A stretch of DNA of 5,708 bases from an uncultured Acidobacteriota bacterium (GTDB lineage Bacteria > Acidobacteriota > Thermoanaerobaculia > Gp7-AA8). Each line of letters starts with the position of its first letter. Position 1 is the first letter of the stretch. The translations under genes and the position numbers were made by a program. Positions 1-5,706 of the stretch are shown in pieces. The notes below the pieces were generated by a model, which saw only the letters and a program-made list of their open reading frames with translations, made no database searches and was not told the origin of the DNA. The stretch lies in the NCBI GenBank assembly GCA_946887105.1, contig CAMPKJ010000300.1, forward strand, positions 1 through 5,708, in the 5' to 3' direction.

Positions 1-34
1 CTCAAAGGAATCACGTTTGCCTTCGTTGCTTTCC

Positions 35-54
35 TATTCAGTTGTCAAGGAACC
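35..54 (-). promoter_or_regulatory. boxA-like rRNA antitermination element (leader or spacer of an off-window operon)
   Basis: Read on the minus strand, this stretch contains GTTCCTTGACAACTGAATA. It closely resembles the conserved GTTCTTTGA(A/C)AACTGAATA-type sequence found upstream of 16S or 23S rRNA genes in many bacteria, where Nus factors act on boxA. It points left, so the rRNA gene would begin just beyond position 1. No mature rRNA sequence is visible in the window. No 16S 3' end lies upstream, because the ALDH-like gene ends at 334, so this would be a 16S leader or an unlinked 23S leader rather than an ordinary 16S-23S spacer. boxA elements also precede some CRISPR arrays, which is the main alternative. 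The match is by eye and from memory. Confidence 0.45.
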
Positions 55-154
55 GGCCTGCTGATCGCTTCGGATCGATGCTGAGCGCGACTCGCTTTGC
101 TTCGCGCCCACCGTCCATCCGGCGGGATCACTTACAACTCGCTGCAACCGCTTG

Positions 155-253
155 TTATTTCAACTGCTTACTGCTCTTTTCGCTTCACGCGGTTTCGCGT
201 CGGGACAGCTGCTAACCGGGTGACCCACGCGCTTATTTCAATCCGCGGTTTCG
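155..253. repeat. Two interleaved short direct repeats (TTATTTCAA and CGCGGTTTCG)
   Basis: TTATTTCAA occurs at 155-163 and 233-241. CGCGGTTTCG occurs at 188-197 and 244-253. The order is the same in both pairs, but the distance between the two elements differs (24 bases in the first pair, 2 in the second). On the minus strand they read TTGAAATAA and CGAAACCGCG. TTGAAA could act as a -35 hexamer in tandem promoters, but no good -10 follows at 16-18 bases in either copy. The function is unknown. Confidence 0.4.
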
Positions 254-267
254 GCCTTGCTGAGCCT

Positions 268-282
268 GCCGGCGTTTCCGGC
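268..282 (-). terminator. Short GC-rich hairpin after the ALDH cassette, possible weak terminator
   Basis: On the minus strand, GCCGG (282-278), loop AAACG and CCGGC (272-268) form a 5-bp stem 51 bases past the stop codon of the ALDH-like gene. No T-run follows, so it is not a canonical Rho-independent terminator. It could still help to end or protect the deoC-ALDH transcript. It is the only compact hairpin noticed close to the cassette's end. Confidence 0.25.
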
Positions 283-310
283 GCGGACCGAGCATAACGG
301 TTTCCGGCGC
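274..310. repeat. 11-bp direct repeat GTTTCCGGCGC, two copies
   Basis: Exact copies lie at 274-284 and 300-310, 26 bases apart start to start, just downstream of the end of the ALDH-like gene. The left copy overlaps the small hairpin at 268-282. A shorter CGGTTTC core is found at 190-196, 246-252 and 298-304. The origin and function are unknown. Confidence 0.5.
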
Positions 311-333
311 AGGACATTCCCGCGCACGCGAGA

Positions 334-1203
334 TCACATCCCGATCGGATGCCAGACGGTCTTCGACTCCTGAAAATCGAAGATCGCATACGGCCCCTGC
401 GCACGCCGCGCGTCCGCCCAGCCGATGCCGTCGCCGTCGAAATGCACCACCCGCTTGACGTTCTCCGCCGCGGCCTGCTGCACCTTGACGATCGCATCCG
501 CCGCCACACCGGTGGTATCGATCGCGTTCACATCCATATGCGACGCGAGCCACGGCACGAGCTCGCTCTTGATGCCCGAAATCAGATTGATGACCCCGGC
601 AGGCACATCGGAGGTCTGGAAGACCTCGCCCATCGTGATTGCCGCAAGCGGACGCATCTCAGAAGTGACGGCCACGACCGTATTGCCGCCGACGAGCGCG
701 GGCGCAATCCGGCTGACCAGGCCCAGCAGCGCCGGCTGCTCGGGCGCGATGACGCCGACGACGCCTGTCGGCTCCGGCACGGTGAAGTTGTAATAAGGAC
801 CGGCCACGGGATTCACGGAGCCGAACAGTTGCGTGTACTTATCGCTCCAGCCGGCGTAATAAACCCAGCGGTCGATGACCGCTTCGACTTCCTTGCGCGC
901 ATCCGCGGCGGCCGAGCCCTGCTGCCGCAATTCATCGATCAGTTCCGCCGCGCGCGACTCACACACTTCGGCGATGCGATAGAGGATCTGTCCGCGGTTG
1001 TAGGCGGTCTTGCCGCTCCATCCGCTCTGGGCCTTGCGCGCGGCCGCGACGGCGTTACGCAGGTCTTTGCGCGACCCGCGGCATGCATTGGCGAGCAATG
1101 TTCCCCCTTTGCCGGTCACGGCGTAGAAACGGCCCGACTCCGTGCGAGGAAACTCGCCGTTGATGTAGAGCTTGTAGGTCTTACGGATATTGAGACGGGT
1201 CAT
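334..1203 (-). CDS. Non-catalytic ALDH-like protein, equivalent to the ALDH16 C-terminal domain
   Basis: This 289-residue protein belongs to the aldehyde dehydrogenase fold but cannot be an active dehydrogenase. Residues 11-215 align well with the N-terminal and NAD-binding part of its upstream neighbour (YAGW near 116-119, RIAPAL 165-170, GNTVV 173-177, PAGVINLISG 201-210). The catalytic Asn of PWN is replaced (PEQ, 154-156), the Lys of LKPAE is Val179, and FTGST has become IDTTG. From about residue 255 it skips the entire Cys-containing catalytic domain and ends with a C-terminal strand, SKTVWHPIGM. This is the architecture known for the extra C-terminal domain of ALDH16 (Rossmann fold plus beta-flap). 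The ATG overlaps the upstream TGA as ATGA, so the two are probably translationally coupled. I infer that it pairs with the catalytic ALDH as a structural partner. Annotation as a plain aldehyde dehydrogenase would mislead. Confidence 0.88.
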   Translation of the reverse strand: MTRLNIRKTYKLYINGEFPRTESGRFYAVTGKGGTLLANACRGSRKDLRNAVAAARKAQSGWSGKTAYNRGQILYRIAEVCESRAAELIDELRQQGSAAADARKEVEAVIDRWVYYAGWSDKYTQLFGSVNPVAGPYYNFTVPEPTGVVGVIAPEQPALLGLVSRIAPALVGGNTVVAVTSEMRPLAAITMGEVFQTSDVPAGVINLISGIKSELVPWLASHMDVNAIDTTGVAADAIVKVQQAAAENVKRVVHFDGDGIGWADARRAQGPYAIFDFQESKTVWHPIGM

Positions 1204-2696
1204 GACAGCACCACGTACGGACCGAGGCCGTGGATGCCGCCTTCGCGCCCGAAACCGGACTCTTTATAGCCGCCGAACGGCGAAGTCGGATCGAATTTGT
1301 TGTACGTATTCGCCCAGACCACGCCGGCGCGGAGCTTCTGCACCATCTTCAGAATGCGCGAGCCTTTTTCCGTCCAGACGCCGGCGCTGAGGCCGTACGG
1401 CGTGTTGTTCGCCTTCTCCAGGGCCTCTTCGGGCGTGCGGAACGTCAATACCGAGAGCACCGGTCCGAAGATCTCTTCCTGGGCGATGCGGGACGACTGC
1501 GAAACGCCTGTAAAGAACGTCGGCGCGAACCAATAGCCGCGCGCCGGAAGCGCACAGGAGGACTGGAACATCTCCGCCCCCTCTTCCACGCCGCTGTCGA
1601 CCAGCTCGCGAATCTTCTCGAGCTGCATCCGGGAGTTGATCGCACCGACATCCGTGTTCTTATCGAGCGGATTGCCGACGCGCAGCGTATTGATGCGATC
1701 GCGCAGTTTGCGCGTGATCGGCTCCGCCACGGATTCCTGTACGAACAGGCGCGAGCCGGCGCAGCAGACGTGCCCCTGATTGAAGTAGATCCCGTTGATG
1801 ATTCCTTCGACGGCCTGGTCGAGCGGCGCGTCTTCGAACACGATGTTCGGGGCCTTGCCGCCCAGTTCGAGCGTCAGCCGTTTCTTCGTGCCCGCCAATG
1901 CGCGCTGGATTCGTTTTCCGACCTCGGTCGAGCCGGTGAACGCGACCTTGTCGACGTCACTGTGCGACACGAGTGCGGCGCCGGTTGCTCCCGCGCCTGT
2001 AATGATGTTCACGACGCCGGCCGGCAGGTCCGCTTCCTGGAAGATCTCCGCGAGCATCAACGCCGTGATCGGCGTCGTTTCGGCGGGCTTGAGGACCACC
2101 GTGTTTCCCGCAGCCAGTGCCGGCGCGATTTTCCACGCCGCCATGAGCAGCGGGAAGTTCCACGGGATGACCTGCCCCGCCACGCCGACCGGCGAGGCCG
2201 TGCGGTTCGGGAAGGCGTATTCGAGCTTGTCCGCCCAGCCCGCGTAATAGAAGAAGTGCGCGGCGGCCAGCGGGATGTCGATGTCGCGCGATTCCTTGAT
2301 CGGTTTGCCGCCGTTCAGCGTCTCCGCGACGGCCAGATAACGCGATTTCTCCTGAATCAGTCGCGCGATCCGGAAAATGTACTTTGCGCGTTCCGAGGGG
2401 GAAATCCTGCGCCAGACTTTCTCATACGCGCGGCGTGCTTCCTTGACGGCGCGGTCGACGTCGTGCGCATCCGCCTCCGCGATCTCGGCAAGCTGATCTT
2501 CCGTGGCCGGATTGAGCGTCTCGAACCATTTCTTCGAATGCGGCTCGACGAACTTCCCGCCGATGAAGAGGTTGTAGCGCGACGCGATTTTGACGTGATC
2601 GGTGGCCTCGATCGACGGCGCGTACTCCCACAATACAGACGAGGAGGCCGCTCCCGGCGTGAGGCGTTCTCTGGTTTCGATTTCTGTGGTCGTCAT
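1200..2696 (-). CDS. NAD-dependent aldehyde dehydrogenase, catalytic partner (ALDH16 N-terminal-like)
   Basis: This 498-residue ALDH-superfamily enzyme oxidises an aldehyde to the carboxylate with NAD+. Its position after deoC points to acetaldehyde as the substrate (inference). All catalytic landmarks are present: Asn180 in PWNFP, Lys203 and Glu206 in LKPAE (Glu is typical of NAD preference), FTGSTEVG at 253-260, general base Glu277 in ELGGK, nucleophile Cys311 in GHVCCAGSR, and Glu408 in EEIFGP. It ends at GLGPYVVLS, some residues before the KTVW-type strand that closes most ALDHs. That strand appears instead at the end of the next gene. The ATG lies 9 bases after the deoC stop with no clear Shine-Dalgarno motif, so re-initiation from deoC is likely. 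The protein should be cytosolic. Betaine-aldehyde or another general ALDH function cannot be excluded from motifs alone. Confidence 0.93.
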   Translation of the reverse strand: MTTTEIETRERLTPGAASSSVLWEYAPSIEATDHVKIASRYNLFIGGKFVEPHSKKWFETLNPATEDQLAEIAEADAHDVDRAVKEARRAYEKVWRRISPSERAKYIFRIARLIQEKSRYLAVAETLNGGKPIKESRDIDIPLAAAHFFYYAGWADKLEYAFPNRTASPVGVAGQVIPWNFPLLMAAWKIAPALAAGNTVVLKPAETTPITALMLAEIFQEADLPAGVVNIITGAGATGAALVSHSDVDKVAFTGSTEVGKRIQRALAGTKKRLTLELGGKAPNIVFEDAPLDQAVEGIINGIYFNQGHVCCAGSRLFVQESVAEPITRKLRDRINTLRVGNPLDKNTDVGAINSRMQLEKIRELVDSGVEEGAEMFQSSCALPARGYWFAPTFFTGVSQSSRIAQEEIFGPVLSVLTFRTPEEALEKANNTPYGLSAGVWTEKGSRILKMVQKLRAGVVWANTYNKFDPTSPFGGYKESGFGREGGIHGLGPYVVLS

Positions 2697-2705
2697 TGTG
2701 TGTGC

Positions 2706-3665
2706 TCAGTCGAGAGTGAAGTAATCGCCCGACTGATATGCGCCGGTACGCTCTTTTCGCAGCTGCATGAGGATGTCGTTCAAGAGTGAGGATGCTCCGA
2801 GCCGGAAGAGCTCGGGGTTCATCCATTCGGGCCCGAGGGTCTCGTAGAGCAGGACCAGGTACGCCAGCGCGAGCTTGGCGTTGGAGATCCCGCCGGCCGG
2901 CTTCATGCCGATTTTCTTGCCGGTGACGTGGTGAAAATCGCGGATGGCCTCGAACATGGCCAGCGTGACCGGCAGCGTGGCATTGACGCCGACCTTGCCC
3001 GTCGACGTCTTGATGAAGTCGGCGCCGGCATACATGGCAATGAGCGACGCACGCCGCACCTGGTCGTAATTCGCGAGCTCGCCCGTCTCCAGAATCACTT
3101 TGAGGTGCGCCGGACCGCATGCTTCCTTCACTTCGGCGATCTCGTCGAACACCTTCTGATAATCGCCGGAGAGGAAGGCCCCGCGGTCGATGACCATGTC
3201 GATCTCATCCGCGCCGAGCGCGACGGTCTCGCGCGTCTCCTGCACCTTGATGCTGGTGAAGGTCTGGCCGCTCGGAAACCCGGTCGCGACCGAGGCTACA
3301 TTGATGTTCGTCCCCTTCAGCGCCTGCTTCACGAACGGCACCATGGTCGGATAGACGCAGACCGCGGCGACGTGCGGGATGGTCCCATCGGACGGGTCCG
3401 GGCGGATGGCCTTGTTGCAGAGCGCGACTACCTTCCCGCGGGTGTCCTTCCCCTCGAGCGTGGTCAGGTCGATCATGGTGATGGCCAGCTTCAGCCCCCA
3501 GACTTTCGATTCCTTCTTGAGAGAGCGCTTGGCGAGCGAGGCGGCGCGTTCTTCGAGCGCCACCGCGTCGACGCCGTGGTCGAGCTCGAGCGCCTCGGCC
3601 ACGCTGCGGCGGAACCGAGCCGGCGCGAAGCTCGCTGTGGATTGCGTGATCAATGATTCCGACAT
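2706..3665 (-). CDS. deoC: Deoxyribose-phosphate aldolase (DERA)
   Basis: This class I aldolase cleaves 2-deoxy-D-ribose-5-phosphate to glyceraldehyde-3-phosphate and acetaldehyde, the last step of deoxynucleoside salvage. Lys219 in FIKTSTGK is the Schiff-base lysine (E. coli Lys167). Lys255 in KPAGGI matches Lys201, and Asp156 in ADEID matches Asp102. Cys103 in VCVYP matches E. coli Cys47. At 319 residues it is longer than the E. coli enzyme (259) and close to human DERA (318). It shares with that subgroup the long N-terminal extension before IDLTTL (65-70) and the C-terminal FRLGASSLL region. The ATG is placed by N-terminal length. No Shine-Dalgarno motif precedes it, but a TACCTT -10-like box lies 10 bases upstream. 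It heads the deoC-ALDH-ALDH-like unit. No other deo genes (phosphopentomutase, nucleoside phosphorylase, deoR) are in the window. Confidence 0.96.
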   Translation of the reverse strand: MSESLITQSTASFAPARFRRSVAEALELDHGVDAVALEERAASLAKRSLKKESKVWGLKLAITMIDLTTLEGKDTRGKVVALCNKAIRPDPSDGTIPHVAAVCVYPTMVPFVKQALKGTNINVASVATGFPSGQTFTSIKVQETRETVALGADEIDMVIDRGAFLSGDYQKVFDEIAEVKEACGPAHLKVILETGELANYDQVRRASLIAMYAGADFIKTSTGKVGVNATLPVTLAMFEAIRDFHHVTGKKIGMKPAGGISNAKLALAYLVLLYETLGPEWMNPELFRLGASSLLNDILMQLRKERTGAYQSGDYFTLD

Positions 3666-3675
3666 GAGGACGAAT

Positions 3676-3681
3676 AAGGTA
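3676..3681 (-). promoter_or_regulatory. Candidate -10 box for deoC (TACCTT, extended by TGC)
   Basis: On the minus strand TGC-TACCTT ends 10 bases before the deoC ATG. The spacing would start transcription only about 3 bases ahead of the start codon, giving a nearly leaderless mRNA, which agrees with the lack of a Shine-Dalgarno motif. TTGACC lies further upstream (3717-3712) but 30 bases away, too far to be its -35 box. It is supported only by motif and spacing. Confidence 0.3.
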
Positions 3682-3689
3682 GCACTACT

Positions 3690-3713
3690 CCGGCCCCTTC
3701 ATGCCCGGGCCGG
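3690..3713 (-). terminator. Perfect 7-bp hairpin directly after the hydrolase stop codon
   Basis: CCGGCCC (3713-3707 on the minus strand) pairs with GGGCCGG (3696-3690) around a 10-base loop, starting at the base right after the hydrolase TGA. No T-tract follows, so it does not meet the usual rule for intrinsic termination. It separates the hydrolase from the deoC candidate promoter at 3676-3681 and may act as a pause or terminator, or as a 3'-end stabiliser. Confidence 0.35.
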
Positions 3714-4613
3714 TCAATGGCAGTCGTGCGCCGCCGCCAGAAACGCTTCCAGCGGCCCGTACACTTCCGCCGGCTTTTCGAGCCACGGGAAATGTCCCGC
3801 GTCATCGATGAGCACCAGGCGCGAGCCGGGAAACGTCGCGTGCACCTCGGCGGCGCTTTCGAGCGGGTCCTGCTTGCCGTGCATCACGAGCACGGGCGCC
3901 TTCACCTTCTCCAGCCCGGCGCGGAGGTCGAGCGCCATCATCTGCATGACCACGCCCCAGAACACCGCGTCGTTGAACGACTCCTCGTTCATCGGGCCGG
4001 TGAGCAGCGCGGACTTGCTGCGATCCGCAAAGTACGCGGCGGTCTTCGCTTTCGTGATCTCCAGCACGGCGCGTTTGCGATCCGCCTTCATGCGTTCCGG
4101 CGCGCTCCATTCCTTGATGCGCGCCTTCTCGTCGACCGAAAAGCGCGCTTCGAGATTGGTGTTGAACTTCGGGACCGCCGATAACGTCGGACCGCCGGAG
4201 TCGATGAGCGCCAGCGCGTTGATGCGATCCGGATGTTCGCGCGCATACATCATCGAGAGGATGCCGCCGAACGAATGGCCGACCAGAGTCAGCTTCTCCC
4301 GCTTCAGCTCGCGGCGCAGCGCGTCGAGATCCGCGGTCAGCTTCTTGAAGTCGAGCACCTCGCCGTCGTACTTCTCGAGTCTGGACTTGCCGGTGCCGCG
4401 CTGATGAAACAGCACCGCCGCGTACTGCTTCCCGAGCCTTTCGGCGATCGGTCGGAGGTACTCGGGCGAGAACCCCGGACCGCCGGAGAGCAGCACCACC
4501 GGCTCCCCTTTTCCGACCACCTCGTAATGCAGCGTCACGCCGTCGCCGGACTGAAACGTCGCGGCGGAGAGCGGAAGAGAAGCAAGAAGGACCAGCGGCA
4601 GAAGGCGGCGCAT
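3714..4613 (-). CDS. Exported alpha/beta hydrolase, prolyl-aminopeptidase-like
   Basis: This is a 299-residue serine hydrolase of the alpha/beta fold. GGPG (44-47) and QRGTGKS (71-77) are hallmarks of the proline iminopeptidase (S33) side of the superfamily, which often shows DQRG where this protein has HQRG. The nucleophile is Ser114 in GHSFGG, the acid is Asp249 in GKQDP, and the base is His274 in AGHFPW. Residues 1-18 (MRRLLPLVLLASLPLSAA) form a Sec signal peptide with a short positive start and hydrophobic core and no lipobox Cys, so the enzyme is probably periplasmic or secreted. I chose the ATG at 4613 rather than one at 4685. The longer form would bury the signal peptide and overlap the divergent glycosyltransferase. 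Substrates could be N-terminal Pro peptides or small esters or amides. The motifs do not settle this, and no functional link to deoC is evident. Confidence 0.85.
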   Translation of the reverse strand: MRRLLPLVLLASLPLSAATFQSGDGVTLHYEVVGKGEPVVLLSGGPGFSPEYLRPIAERLGKQYAAVLFHQRGTGKSRLEKYDGEVLDFKKLTADLDALRRELKREKLTLVGHSFGGILSMMYAREHPDRINALALIDSGGPTLSAVPKFNTNLEARFSVDEKARIKEWSAPERMKADRKRAVLEITKAKTAAYFADRSKSALLTGPMNEESFNDAVFWGVVMQMMALDLRAGLEKVKAPVLVMHGKQDPLESAAEVHATFPGSRLVLIDDAGHFPWLEKPAEVYGPLEAFLAAAHDCH

Positions 4614-4620
4614 TGCGCGA

Positions 4621-4626
4621 AGTGTA
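4621..4626 (-). promoter_or_regulatory. Candidate -10 box for the hydrolase (TACACT), leaderless spacing
   Basis: TACACT on the minus strand (four of six bases match TATAAT, and it fits TANNNT) ends exactly 7 bases before the hydrolase ATG at 4613. This puts the transcription start at or next to the start codon. There is no Shine-Dalgarno motif and no evident -35 box. It lies 6 bases from the opposing -10 candidate of the glycosyltransferase. Confidence 0.35.
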
Positions 4627-4632
4627 GCGCGT

Positions 4633-4638
4633 GATAAT
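4633..4638 (+). promoter_or_regulatory. Candidate -10 box for the glycosyltransferase (GATAAT), leaderless spacing
   Basis: GATAAT matches TATAAT at five of six bases and ends 6 bases before the GTG start at 4645, the distance expected if transcription begins on the start codon. No Shine-Dalgarno motif precedes the GTG and no good -35 box is seen. An ATG at 4637-4639 is out of frame with the protein. Confidence 0.4.
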
Positions 4639-4644
4639 GCGCGC

Positions 4645-5706
4645 GTGCCGCTCCCCCGCATCACCGTGCTGACCGCCGTGTACAACGGTGCGCGCTATCT
4701 CGCCGAGGCGATCGAGAGCGTGCTGGCGGACGGCTTTGAAGACTTCGAATACGTGATCGTCGACGACGGCTCGACCGATGCGACGCCGCGGATTCTCGCC
4801 GACGCGGCCGCGCGCGATCCGCGCATCGTCTTCCTGCGCCATGAGCCGAACCGCGGCATCGCCGCGGCAACCAATCGCGGGCTGGCCATCGCGCGCGGCG
4901 CGTACATCGCCCGTCTCGATGCGGACGACATTTCGCTTCCCGGACGCCTGGCGCGCGAAGTGGCGTATCTCGACGCGCACCCCGGCGTAGCGCTGGTCTC
5001 GATGAACTTCGACATCATCGATGCCGGTGGGGCCGTGCTGTACGGCTCGCGCCGCCGCGATCATCCGCCGCAGGTCGTCGAGTACCTGCTCAACTTCAGC
5101 AACTCGATCGGCGGCCACAGCCAGGTGATGTTTCGCAAGAGCGCGGTGGATGCGGCGGGCGGCTACGACGAGTCGTGCGCTGCGTCGCTCGATTACGACC
5201 TCTGGACGCGCATCGTCCGTCACGGACGCATCGTGGTGCTTCCCGAGACCGGCATGCGCTATCGCATGCACGACGAGAACGTCACCAGCCGCGCGCGCGA
5301 GCAGCAGATCGAAGTGGGGCAACGCGTGGTCCAGCGAACGCTCTCCGCGCACCTCGGCCGCGCCGTGCCGGAAGACGAAGTACGCGCGCTCACGCACGCC
5401 TGGCGGCCGGTGCTTCCCGCGATCGACGCGAACCGCGCGAATGCGATCCTGCGCGAGGCGTATCGCGTTTTCTGCGCGCGCGAGCCCGACCGTCACGTGC
5501 GCCGCATCGTGCGAAAGGTGAAAGCGCGGAGGCTGATGAACGCCGCGATGCTGCTGCTCGTGAAAGGCGACATTGCGAATGCGATGCGGCATGCGGGACA
5601 CGCGCTGCGGTGGGACCTGGGGGCGGCGATCGGGCGCATGGTGAAGATCGTCGCCGGGATCGCGGAACGCCGGCGCGGACGCCGGCGCTCCGGGGACGTT
5701 GCCTAG
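4645..5706 (+). CDS. Family 2 glycosyltransferase (GT-A fold)
   Basis: This 353-residue inverting glycosyltransferase transfers a sugar from a nucleotide-sugar donor to an unknown acceptor, probably in surface polysaccharide or glycolipid synthesis (inference from the family). ITVLTAVYNGARYL (6-19) opens the nucleotide-binding fold. VDDGSTD (39-45) contacts the nucleotide, and LDADD (91-95) carries the metal-binding DXD. HSQVMFRKSAV (158-168) and GGYDE (172-176) come next, LDYDLWTR (182-189) holds the likely catalytic Asp, and YRMHDENVTS (206-215) closes the domain. Residues 216-353 look helical, with a basic tail (ERRRGRRR, 341-348) and no clear membrane span, so the protein is probably cytosolic or peripheral. 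The start is GTG at 4645, chosen because the family motif begins six residues in. The TAG stop at 5704-5706 is inside the window, so the gene is complete. It diverges from the hydrolase and is not part of the deoC unit. Confidence 0.92.
   Translation: MPLPRITVLTAVYNGARYLAEAIESVLADGFEDFEYVIVDDGSTDATPRILADAAARDPRIVFLRHEPNRGIAAATNRGLAIARGAYIARLDADDISLPGRLAREVAYLDAHPGVALVSMNFDIIDAGGAVLYGSRRRDHPPQVVEYLLNFSNSIGGHSQVMFRKSAVDAAGGYDESCAASLDYDLWTRIVRHGRIVVLPETGMRYRMHDENVTSRAREQQIEVGQRVVQRTLSAHLGRAVPEDEVRALTHAWRPVLPAIDANRANAILREAYRVFCAREPDRHVRRIVRKVKARRLMNAAMLLLVKGDIANAMRHAGHALRWDLGAAIGRMVKIVAGIAERRRGRRRSGDVA

Larger units (their letters stand above)
1..333. other. Gene-free region downstream of the ALDH cassette
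   Basis: No convincing coding sequence was found here. The only plus-strand frame of any length (97-297) shows no recognisable domain and no clear ribosome binding site. Parts of the stretch, especially around 130-180, are more AT-rich than the genes. It carries short direct repeats, a GGGTGACCC palindrome (218-226), a tandem ACTGCTT/ACTGCTC pair (163-175), a GCGCGA/TCGCGC inverted repeat (85-90 with 102-107, 11-base loop) and the boxA-like element at the left edge. Its composition suits a regulatory leader for a gene lying to the left. No convincing -35/-10 pair was identified. Confidence 0.5.

Noticed and set aside
150..260. Possible CRISPR repeats, because TTTCAATCC resembles known repeat ends
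   Set aside because: The string occurs once, the copies found are only 9-10 bases, and spacing is irregular, so no array is present within the window.
97..297. Small plus-strand frame of 66 codons in the gene-free region
   Set aside because: It has no ribosome binding site, promoter or recognisable domain. It overlaps repeats and reads like translated leader sequence.
334..1203. The short ALDH as a frameshifted or truncated pseudogene
   Set aside because: It ends with its own C-terminal strand rather than breaking off, has a coupled start and an intact frame, and matches the known ALDH16 C-terminal architecture.
349..1269. Plus-strand open frame of 306 codons opposite the ALDH-like gene
   Set aside because: It is a His/Arg/Asp-rich mirror of the minus-strand gene, with no motif, and the sense frame has clear homology.
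1230..2789. Long plus-strand open frame of 519 codons opposite the ALDH gene
   Set aside because: It is antisense to a clearly functional ALDH, rich in Arg and Asp with no domain, and typical of GC-rich codon mirroring.
4614..4685. N-terminal extension of the hydrolase to an ATG at 4685
   Set aside because: It would place 24 residues before a good signal peptide and overlap the glycosyltransferase coding start. The ATG at 4613 fits better.
3802..5601. Long minus-strand open frame of 599 codons spanning the glycosyltransferase and hydrolase
   Set aside because: It is antisense to the glycosyltransferase and out of frame within the hydrolase, with low-complexity Arg-rich content. Both real genes have full motif sets.
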